Part shown: positions 54,966 to 64,000 of the stretch, one piece after another
How positions within the stretch are numbered: the stretch's first letter is position 1
How the letters are laid out: each line of letters starts with the position of its first letter
Assembly: GCA_911728435.2 (NCBI GenBank)
Contig: OU452202.1
Coordinates: 11,759,135-11,823,134, forward strand
Direction of reading: 5' to 3'
From: Apoderus coryli
Lineage: Eukaryota > Arthropoda > Insecta > Coleoptera > Attelabidae
DNA: 64,000 bases
Notes under the pieces: model-generated
Databases searched by the model: none
Seen by the model: only the letters and a program-made list of their open reading frames with translations
Told to the model about the DNA's origin: nothing
Translations under genes and position numbers: made by a program

Positions 54966-56540
54966 TTTGTACTTCGTAGCATTCCCTGTTTAATAGCTGC
55001 ATTTTCACGAAAGTAGGAACATTTAACCATGCTACTTCTACTTGTATCTTGTATAACGACTGCAACGAATTCTCCATCAAAAATCCTATGGGTAAATTAA
55101 TTAACCTACCTTTTAAGGCTAAATCCCATTTGGCTGAATTATGATAGTATCAGAAATCACATCACACAATATCAATTAGAGGAGGGTGTCTATTCGTTGC
55201 AAAATCTTGTAATTATTTGCTCTTGGGGCAAATTTAGCGAACATAATAACATAATAAATCAAAAATTAAACGTGTAATATAAGCCAGAAATAGCAAATTT
55301 ATGTGACTTTCGATAACGATTTTCTTCGGTTTAGCTCAAATTTTTGGTGGCCGTATATAATTTAATGTTATAAGTGGCATGGGGACGCGCTTTCGTTATC
55401 TGGCACTTATCTTTTCTCTACAAGAAAATTTAAAATTTCTGGCGCTTCATAATATATATTTTTTCCTTCCGTCTTAGAAGAGAAAACTTATGATGACATA
55501 CTATACTCAAAGGTATGATATACAACAGCGTAGTTTAATAATATTACAGAAGCAACTTGTCGTTTATTAGACTATACAGTGTGCTTTAAATTGCATTTTA
55601 ATTTAAAAAAAAAATGGACTACAAACTGAAAAAGGCAATTAAATGCATTGTTTTATTGTTTACAAAGAAAAGGAATAGTATATTGTGTACTTAGTACAGC
55701 CGAGACCAGTCGGGAAATGTGCTTCTCCTACGAAGTGCACATACTAATTTTTCTGAAATCGATAATAGGCCATAATATGTTATATTTATATTCGCAAGTA
55801 ATTAAAATTAAATTATTTTAAAATGGTCTAAGGGTGGCCCAAATTAGACGATTTCTCATGTTCCTGGCGAAGATAGAAAAAAAATTAACCAAGATCCTCC
55901 GAGGTCAAATTTTATGAAAAGCTCACTCCTGCAAACTAAATTTGGCTATCTGTAACCGTTAAGCCGCTAGGTGGCGTTTCTCAATTTTGGTCGATTTCTT
56001 TTATAACTTATAACTTTTTTGTTATTTGATATAATTGATTTCTGCAAAAACTTTCTCTTAGCACTTTTCAACGTAGAATAAGTTGTAGTAACCTGTTTTA
56101 TTACAGCGCCATTCTATATATATATATATTTAACTTTAAGAAAATAATCCAAAAGTTTAGTAAAAACAATTAACCAAACTTATTGATTGTAAAAATTACA
56201 TTATTAAGCATTTTTTTGACTCGATAAAGCATTTTAAAATGTCATAATTTTGACACATTTTTAAAGTATTAAAACTTATTTTATTTGAGACAAACTTTTC
56301 AGAAGGCTTTTTTTGTAATGGATTTTGCTACTTATCAAATGATGTTGACAATGTAGTTAAAAAACAGTCGAGTATATTTTTTTTCCATATGCAACACGCA
56401 TATTTTTATAAGTTGATCTTATTTATCAGTAAAAATAAGGGTAATTTTCTATTGGATTGCCTTTTGCTAAAACGTGTATTTTTTGCATTTTTGACATTAT
56501 AATAAATCTTTAAATGTTTCGTGCCTTGTGATGTAAATAT
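54966..56540. other. Intergenic, no gene seen
   Basis: AT-rich. A short (TA)n run lies at 56117-56129. Nothing else recognised. Confidence 0.45.
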
Positions 56541-56913
56541 TTGGTGAAGTTCGTGGGTAGTAAGGCAACAAGTAAAATAAAGTTACAACACTTTATTCAA
56601 AGTCAGCGACGTTTCGTGGGTTAATGTCGACTTTTTCAAAGTGTTGAATACATAAAAATAAAATATGTTGTTAAAGTCATCATAAAGTATAAACGACACC
56701 AGAATCCATACTCGAACCAACATCAGTTCTTATAGTTTTTTTGTCGTTTTTACTTTATGATGACTTTAACAACATATTTTATTTTTATGTATTCAACACT
56801 TTGAAAAAGAAAGCTTGAAAAAGTGGACATTAACCCACGAAACGTCGCTGACTTTGAATAAAGTGTTGTAACTTTATTTTACTTGTTGCCTTACTACCCA
56901 CGAACTTCACCAA
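56541..56913. repeat. 373-bp near-perfect foldback element
   Basis: TTGGTGAAGTTCGTGGG at the left is inverted at the right end (CCCACGAACTTCACCAA). The arms are about 160 bp and nearly identical, except for a 15-bp insertion in the right arm near 56810 (AAAGCTTGAAAAAGT). The centre is a ~60-bp unique loop. Each arm carries GACGTTTCGTGGGTTAATGTC or its inverse, whose GTGG..CCAC hairpin followed by GAAAC resembles the core motif at 39803 and 19024. No coding frame and no mariner-type end. Confidence 0.88.
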
Positions 56914-58228
56914 ATTATAATAAATATTTTAGGTACTTTTTGACTAATCTCGAATGTTATCTTGGCTAATTAATTTAGTCATGAAAATAACGGAAGCAGA
57001 GTAATCTGCAGAGGGTTTAAGGATTGCCAACAATGAGTACTATAGGGAGAAACTAGGAACAATTTTAAGAAATCACTTTTTTGGAGTCATACAAATTGTT
57101 CAGCTTTTTATAAGTCCTATTTATTACTTTGTTACATTCTCAATATCATAATTCAATATAACTAACTCTACGATTATTTGGTTATTACCAATTAACTTAC
57201 CAAAGTTGATGTGAACGTCCGGTATAACCGGAAGTACTACGCTGATTTATTTTGGAATTATTTGTATTACGATTAATATCATTCTGAGCACACCGTAGTT
57301 ATAATTAAACTGTGAGAAATATTTTCATACCACAGAAGAAAATGAATTGTGCAAACAGCAAAAAAACGTCAAAAACACCACAAAGATTACAGTTACCACA
57401 GAGATTAAGATTAAAGCTGCTTAAATTTTTTATTTTGTTTCATTTTATATTATAGCGTGTTTTTTAGCTAAAATTCCTCCTTTTCATAAAGTTTTTTTGT
57501 CAAATCCCTTTCCCTACAAGTTACAATCCTTTATCTTTACATTAAAAATATGTGTTTGTATTTTATTTAACACTATGGAAGAATTTAGAATAATGAAATT
57601 TGGCAAATTAAAAAAAATTAAAGTTTTTAACGGAATTTGTAAAACTGAAAAGGAGGTGAAAATCAACCACTAAAATATTATGCCTCAGGATTTTTTAATG
57701 CGGCTACATTTTCCTAATTAAATTGATTGAATCTACAACTTTTCTGTATCTTGACTTTTTCTTTTTATCTTAAACTTTGAGTAAACATATAAATATTCAT
57801 TTCATGTTAAACTAAAATATACAACAGATATAAATTTTCTGTATCACGAAAGCTTTCAAAACATCTTTCAATGTAAACGCGTTGAAGCTTAACGTTTTAT
57901 TGGAAAAACCAAGTCGAATAAACATAAAAGATGCTTTTAGATAGACACTTTCAGACCACACAAAATATTAATAAAACAAAGTCAAATATAGATGCCTACA
58001 TCAATAACTTGAAAAATTAAGGACTATGGTTAGCGTTTTATTAGAAAAATTTAGATGCCAGATAAAATAGTTTGAAATCTTTATTTACAAATAACCTAAA
58101 TGATAATGATAATAAATTTTAATAATAACTTTCATACTTTTATTTACAACCACATAATTTAATTATCTGGATCTGGAATTTGTTAGTTATAACAACACCA
58201 AGAACAAGGCTCCTATCAATCTGATGAT
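56914..58228. other. Intergenic, no gene seen
   Basis: AT-rich, with no recognised repeat up to the mariner at 58231. Confidence 0.45.
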
Positions 58229-58230
58229 TA

Positions 58231-59462
58231 CGAGAGTTGCTATTTATGTATTGAGAACTGGCAACAGTGGTATTGCCAGCTGAAATCTCTCACCGCCGTC
58301 TTGAAGTTTGACATTTTTGACAGTATACGCACTGAAAACGTTTTGACGTGGGAGCAGTATTTGTGTTATTTACAGTAAGTTGAAAAGTTCATATCGGTCA
58401 AAAAATTGAATTAAATATCGAAAATTTTCGAGCTATGATTTATGATGAATTTCGACGTGGTCTAACGCAAGAACAGTTCAACTGAATGCAACTTTTGGCG
58501 ATAAAGCACCATCCAAGGCCACTGTATATCGCTAGTACACTGAATTTAAACGTGGCCGTAGTTCGCTCATGGACGAAGTTAAAGATGGTCGTCCAAAATC
58601 GGTCGTTGTGCCGGAAACCATTTACGCCACGCGAAAACTAATTGAAGAAGATCGTCATATGACATATCGTGAAATAGAGGCAAGTTTAAGAAGCATTAGT
58701 GTGACCCGCATATGTAAGATTTTGCACGAACATTTGGATGCTCACAAGCTATGTTCGCGTTGGATTCCACATTTGTTGGCAGGTGCTTAAAAAAAGACTC
58801 GAGTCGATTGGTGCCGTAAAATGTCTAACAAATACAACTGTGGTACATCCAAAGCTATACACAGCATCATTACAGTTGACGAGTCGTGGTTTTATGCCTA
58901 TGAGCCAGAAAGAAAAGGTTTCAATGTGAAGAAAAAGCAAAAGTTGTTCATTCCCGAAGCGTTAAAAAGCAAATGGTGGCGTGTTTCTTCACGAAAACCG
59001 GTCATGTCGCAACTGTGGCTCTAGGAAATCACAAGACTGTTAATTCAGCGTGATATACGACCATCTGTTTGCCCGAAGTTTTCGGTAAATTCGAGAGAAA
59101 CCAATCCAAAACGACGAATCGTATTGCATCACGACAATTCCAGCTCACACACATCACTTGCAACACACGAGTATTTGGACACCCAAAAGATCGAATTGAT
59201 GGGTCATCCACAATACAGACCCGACTTGGCACTAATTGAAAATAAACTGCGTGAACAACGATTTTCATCGCCCGAGGAAGCGATTGAGACCTCCAAAAAC
59301 CATGTTTTAGAGCTATCGTCTTCTGACTGAGCAAAGGGTGGTTTCATCGCATGCAAAAGTGTATATAGATCTTAAAGGAGAATATTTTTTAAATCAATAA
59401 AAATATGTTTGATAAACTTCGTTTTATTCTTTCTATTCTCAATACATAAATAGCAACCCTCG
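58231..59462 (+). mobile_element. Full-length classical mariner (DD34D type), dead
   Basis: CGAGAGTTGCTATTTATG at 58231 and CATAAATAGCAACCCTCG ending at 59462 are the terminal repeats (about 28 bp, one difference), with TA outside each (58229-58230, 59463-59464). Length is 1,232 bp, close to the ~1.3 kb usual for mariners. It holds one transposase in decayed form. Confidence 0.92.
58435..59335 (+). pseudogene. Mariner transposase pseudogene
   Basis: Plus-strand frames in order: MIYDEFRRGLTQEQF-stop, APSKATVYR, VKDGRPKSVVVPETI, EDRHMTYREIEASLRSI, ICKILHEHLDAHKLCSRWIP (two helix-turn-helix parts and the linker), then the catalytic part with ITVDESWFYAYEPE (first Asp), ILHHDNSSSHTS-type second Asp (LHHDNSSSHTS) and GHPQYRPDLALIEN. 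The segment after PDLA that should contain the third catalytic Asp (PxDFFLF) is deleted. Several frameshifts and stops lie at 58485, 58540, 58790 and 59023. The C-terminus QRFSSPEEAIE..NHVLELS is present. Clearly inactive. Confidence 0.9.
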
Positions 59463-59464
59463 TA

Positions 59465-60955
59465 GAATTATAATGAACTACAGCATATTTGTGATATATT
59501 CGGAACCAGTTACAGGCAGTTTAGGTTATATATGGTTAGTCACCTTATCAACATATAGAAAGCTATAACTAACTAGCAAATTATGGGATAAAATCGTAAT
59601 TTTAGATCACTATTAAGTTAGATTAAGTTTAAAGTTGAAGTTAGTAAATATAAGTTAGGTTAGGTTAAGTTAAATTATACAACAGTGTAATGGGATTAAA
59701 CACCTGTATCGGTTTTTGCAAATAAATAAATAAAATAACTACTTCGGAACGTCAAGGCTACCAGAAAATCATTCCGCAACTTTTGAAGTAACTATAGACA
59801 GGAGCAGTCACCACTTTAACTATAAATGCTTGTTGGGGAACAATTGAGGGATTCGACATTACTGCATTCATCCACTTATACAAGTAAGATATTTGGAAGG
59901 AGCTTTTTACACTCTTTTTGGGAAACTGAGGCAAAATGGGGACAAATTTGCTCGGTAATATAAATGGTGAAGATACGTTGATGGGAGATTGTATCCTTCC
60001 TATTGAAATGCTATAGCAGTGATTTTAATTAAGATATTTTAATTTCGATGCCATTACCTATGAAGGTACAATCATTAGACTAAAGACAACTGGCAATAAT
60101 TGCAATCCCGAAATTTTATTCACCGGTAAAACTCGCGACAAGTCTAAAAATGTGCATTTATTTTAGTAGTTGTTTTAATACCGCACGGAAAAAATCGGCC
60201 AGTATCGCACAGTGCTGTAACGCGAAAAAAGGCTGCAACCAGCTTCCGCTTTTTTTGAAAGCTGTTATTTTTTGAGATCTAAAGCTGTCTACGTATTATG
60301 GTATCTAAACATTTTTTTAGGATGTAGATTCTTTGCGGAGAAAAGATTATTTTAGTAATATTTATTAATAAAACTGTCAGTAAATACTAAGACGCTGCTT
60401 GGGATTGTATTAAAGAAATAACAGTGATTGATTTTAAGCTTCGAATGTCGATGTTGCGGAAATCTCAATTTGCCGTTATTTTGTAGCACCCTGTACGTAA
60501 TACAGAATATGGTTTATTTTCACATATTTTAAACAACAATATTTCATACATTTCTTGCTAATAATATATGATTTCTTTCAGCATTCCTCGCTTTGAGTTC
60601 ACTTTATCAGTTTATTCACTTGTATGTACACACTAGTATATATCCTACATGACTACATTAAACTCGTAAAATCTTGAAGTACGCACTGCCTTCTACCATA
60701 GGAATTGACAAACATATAGTTTATCTCATGGCTATTTACATTTTGTTATTTGCACAGCCTCGATTGCGACTGGGAAAAGATCCAACTCAGAAGGCGCTTG
60801 AAGTTGAAGAGGATCTAGAATATAAATGTTAGTGGCCGTATGATCTAATATCTAGTCATAAAAGTCAGCTTTTATTGTGTCGACAATTAAGTAAAAAAGT
60901 TTGAACGTATGGAAGAAAATATACTAAACTTGGCGTACAAACGCAATTCTGTCCG
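59465..60955. other. Intergenic, no gene seen
   Basis: TTAGGTTAGGTTAAG at 59644 and a CAAATAAATAAATAAAA patch at 59718 could be the tail of an unidentified LINE. AGCACCCTGTACG near 60485 is a lone mariner-type end. Confidence 0.4.
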
Positions 60956-61855
60956 ATGTATTTGGAATTAGTTTTTGCATGGCATAGAGTAAAGAATATT
61001 TGATTGAATATCCTTTGCAATCTTTATCTTGAGCCAACTAAAATACTTTGAGTTTGTGTTTTCATTCTTTTGAGTAACTATCGTGTTTTTTCTTTTCAAA
61101 ACTATTTTCAAATTCTGAGATATTTTTTTTACGTAAAGTATCTTATAATATTTTTTATCTTCATTATCATTATTTTGATCTTGATGATTAGTATAATTTA
61201 TCGATTTGTGAACCATTTTATTGATTAGACATGCAGAATAGTTATTTTGTTTCAAAAAAAAAATTATACCAGTTCTAAAATCTTTTCGTGAAATTGTGGA
61301 GCTGAAAGTTTTATTGCTCGTTGTATTAAATTTTTGAAAATATTAGTTTTTTGTGAAAACGCATGTTGTGATTGGTAGTTTAGAATTCGTTCTGAAAATG
61401 TAGATTTTCTATACTAGTCTGTAATGATTTTCTTGTCCTTTTTCTAACAAGGAGCAAGACTAAAAACAGAGTTTGGTTATCTTTTTCTTGTTCTATCGTA
61501 AATTTAATTCTTGGGTGAAAGGAGTTAAAAGTTTCTAATATAACCTCAATCTCATCTGATAGTCGCTCCTGATTATATCATCAGCATAACGCATGAAGAA
61601 AGGAATGGGAAAGTTCAGTTGTTAAAGACATTTACCTATCTTGTAATTCAGACATTACTATGTCTGAGCAAATAGGTGACAAACAGTTTCCCATACCTGA
61701 CCCAAACGTTTGCTGGTAAAATTTATTGTCAAAATTGAAATAGCTGTTATCAAAACCAAAAGCCAGAACTCTAAAAAAATCCCGTTTTGCTATTTGACGT
61801 TCACTTACTGACACTGATTTCTTTTTCAAAGGTAAAACTTTTAAATTTTACCTTG
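60770..61855 (-). pseudogene. Penelope-like element: RT and start of GIY-YIG part, minus copy
   Basis: From 61829 leftward: KKKSVSVSERQIAKRDFFRVL, NSYFNFDNKFYQQTFGSGMG and NCLSPICSDIVM (the palm motif of Penelope-type RTs, which carry QxxGxPMGxxLSP). Then, after frame changes, FFMRYADDII (catalytic Asp pair), HPRIKFTIEQEKDN, VKKISQNLKIVLKRKN, KYFSWLKIKI and NILYSMPC, followed by KYIGQN, the expected start of the GIY-YIG endonuclease. Frameshifts and stops are frequent. Penelope-like elements couple such an RT to a GIY-YIG nuclease for target-primed integration. The N-terminal RT part is missing from this copy but present, inverted, next door. Confidence 0.82.
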
Positions 61856-61869
61856 AATTCTTGATATTA

Positions 61870-62110
61870 CTGTTCCGACTGGGTATGTTCTCGTGTCTCT
61901 TGATGACGTATCTTTGTTTACGAACATACCAACAGATTTGGTTTTTAAAATTGTACATCAAAGGTGGGAAAAGATAGAAAGTGAATGTGAAATGCCAGAA
62001 CAGGATAAGATCATAACAGCTATTTCAATTATGACAATAAACTTTAACACCAAACGTTTGGGTTAGTATGGGATAGGAAACTCACTAAACACCAAATTTA
62101 GCATTTTTCC
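61870..62110 (+). pseudogene. Penelope-like element: N-terminal RT fragment, plus copy
   Basis: The plus frame reads VLVSLDDVSLFTNIPTDLVF, KIVHQRWEKIE and, after a small deletion, DNKL-stop-HQTFG, which corresponds to the DNKFYQQTFGSGMGNCLSP of the minus copy. The segment 62022-62100 and the segment 61660-61752 are thus inverted copies of the same RT sequence (about 85 percent identical). The two fragments lie head to head with their junction near 61860. SLDxVSLFTNIP is a diagnostic Penelope-type RT motif. Confidence 0.8.
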
Positions 62111-63735
62111 ATTTTAGTTAAAGTTTACATATGCTACAGGGCTTCCAATAATAATTGGGAATTAATATCCATATAACCTTGTAACTTATATAACTCGGAA
62201 TATTGGAGTCACCGACAACCAAGGATTTGTCTCATTTAATGGAGATCCAACGTGATAATTGATTTCACATTATAAGTATTTGAAACGCAATACCTGCCTT
62301 CTATACTATGCCGGTATAATGCGCGGGAGATAAAAAAGTATCGACTGATAGAATATAAAACAATAGTTTTAATAAATTGTTACGATAAACAATCATTTCA
62401 TTAAATATCTTCTGATCCCGCCGTCTATGGATAAAGTAGTTGAATGAGAAGGGGAAAACTTATTGAGCAGACCATTTTGTTTCTTTATGGCTCTTTCCAA
62501 GATTAAGGTAACAATGGCGTGCTGGTGCGAGCGCAAGGCATGAAATTGAGTGTTTTATATTCACGGAATGTGTCACTCATAATAAGCGTTGTTTATCTTA
62601 ACTTCTACTATTTTATGCGTCGTGGCGGCAGCAGAGTATACCTAATATATTTATAACGTTTTGCATGAAGATTGCTTCTTAAGAGGAAAACGAAATTATA
62701 TTGACGCTTATTCTTGTACAAAGATGAGTTTTTTAAATGGTGAGCCAACGTTTCTAAATGTAATTTTCTTAGACGACTTTTATTATGTTGGAAAAGGAAA
62801 CGACAAATTGATTAGGTAGGTACGTAGAGAATAAAAATAAAATGTCAATGTATGAGTAGAATTTTATATTTACAAATATAGAAATTTGTGATATGTTCAG
62901 TTCAGTTGTCGCGTGTTTTATTTTCAATAATGCCTAGTTGAGTCGTTAGAAATTCCGGAAGGTTTAAGTATTTTTGTCTCGCTAAAATCCCTTAACTTTA
63001 CACAAGCTACAGACAGTTTTGTCTGTCAAATTTAGGAAATAAAATGCAACGTTGCCAGATTGTATTAATAAGTTACCAAAAATAATATAAATATAACTGG
63101 ATAAAACACCACCGTTTAAATATAGACGTTGAATACGACTAACAGTATACGCACTTTTCCAATCCGAACATCCTCGACCAACGCCCGTTATTGAAGGCAC
63201 CAGATAAATGATTTCCCCTTACCGATGACTTTCTCCGTCTTGTGTTCATCCTAAACTAACCCAACTACCTACTTTATTCTAAAATTATAAATAAAAAAGT
63301 AAAAATAATAATTATAACATCCTAAACTAACCCAACTACCTAGCCGCTTATATTTTCACGTAGCAAATTCCACGCGTATGCGAAATGAATCTAACCTAGT
63401 AAGTCAAATCGAAATAGTTGTGTATCATATAGCTACCTACTATTTAATTTTTTTAGCTTGCAAATATGCTTTAATTAGGTATATCAACGCCTATGGAAGA
63501 TAAATTATTGTTAAAATATCATATTTTTATTCAATCTTTACGGAAAAAGTGACAAAATTACCAGGTTTGTAATAGTTACATAAATATATGCGATTTTTAT
63601 GGGATTTCAATTTTGATTTTCGGCTTAAATAATGGTTTTATCGCAATTTTTTTTTAAATGTACTACAATTTCAAATGCTGCCTTTCTAATTAAAAAAAAC
63701 GCGTTTTCAATTACCGAAATCCTGGAGGGAAGCTG
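62111..63735. other. Intergenic, no gene seen
   Basis: CATCCTAAACTAACCCAACTACCTA is duplicated at 63247 and 63319 (in two short blocks: CCTAAACTAACCCAACTACC each time), 72 bp apart. Otherwise AT-rich with short frames. Confidence 0.4.
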
Positions 63736-64000
63736 GCCTAACTAATAATAATAATAATCTTTATTGGTCTTTTTAACAATACAATAAAATCTGTACAGGT
63801 CAATTTCTTACATACACAATACAGATAAGTCAATATATAAATAGAGAATAATTTAATCAGTCAAATTAACGGAAAGGACATAAACATACAAGTAAACAAG
63901 ACAACTATACAAAAAAAAAAACATTGAGGTAACACTATAAAAAATTATTCAATCGAAACGGAAAACTCTTGAAGGCTGTAGAATGCGCCACTTATCAAAA
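63736..64000 (-). mobile_element. LINE 3' end running off the window
   Basis: An (AAT)n tail at 63743-63758 is followed by CTTTATTGGTCTTTTTAAC and AATACAATAAAATCTGTACAGG, the same layout (tail, then AATAAAG on the minus strand) as the LINE ending at 21673. The coding part would lie beyond position 64000. Confidence 0.6.

Noticed and set aside
59124..59330. 68-codon plus frame as a separate gene
   Set aside because: It is the catalytic C-terminal part of the dead mariner transposase at 58435-59335.

Overview
The window is a repeat-rich, AT-rich stretch of an arthropod nuclear genome. It is most likely an insect (a beetle would fit, but nothing here proves the order). Evidence: one short-intron host gene with clear metazoan homology; dense Tc1/mariner, non-LTR LINE, Penelope-like, hAT-like and Crypton-like debris; tRNA-derived repeats; no operons or bacterial signals. 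All coordinates and alignments below were made by eye.

Only one host gene is convincing: a three-exon SLC19-family (thiamine/folate-type) membrane transporter on the minus strand, 35818-37375, with a possible polyadenylation signal at 35662. Weaker candidates are a possibly broken multi-TM receptor-like exon at 47560-47992 (minus) and a small secreted-peptide-like ORF at 52867-53037 (minus) in a locally GC-richer patch. The rest is mobile DNA or featureless AT-rich sequence.

Region by region: 1-5 kb is a nest of mariner-type termini with a ~1.86 kb foldback element (1790-3647) and two DD41D-type transposase relics. 6-15 kb holds a 120-bp tandem duplication, the first micro-palindromes, and a foldback family with CACTGTGTCC ends. 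14.7-20.4 kb holds tRNA-carrying repeats on both sides of an intact 2,087-bp DD41D mariner-like transposon with apparently perfect 340-bp terminal inverted repeats. 21-23.3 kb is a dead transposase cut by a LINE with an 8-bp target duplication. 26.5-28.1 kb is a third mariner-like element with ~430-bp TIRs. 28.9-29.4 kb is a composite repeat shared with 12.2-13.5 kb. 35.5-37.4 kb is the transporter, with a transposase relic at its 3' end. 39.6 and 56.5 kb are foldback elements. 42.1-42.8 kb is a Crypton-like tyrosine recombinase relic. 49.1-50.1 kb is a hAT-like MITE and a LINE RNase H relic. 53.5-55 kb is a nested LINE inside a tRNA-carrying repeat. 58.2-59.5 kb is a full-length but dead classical mariner. 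61-62.1 kb is an inverted pair of Penelope-like fragments. The window ends inside another LINE tail.

The least explained signal is a set of very short (26-36 bp) palindromes at 6811, 14119, 31072 and 51894, each abutted on both sides by an exact 7- or 8-bp direct repeat. They look like insertions consisting of nothing but two inverted termini. Three of the four share the same terminus (CAAAGATTA...).
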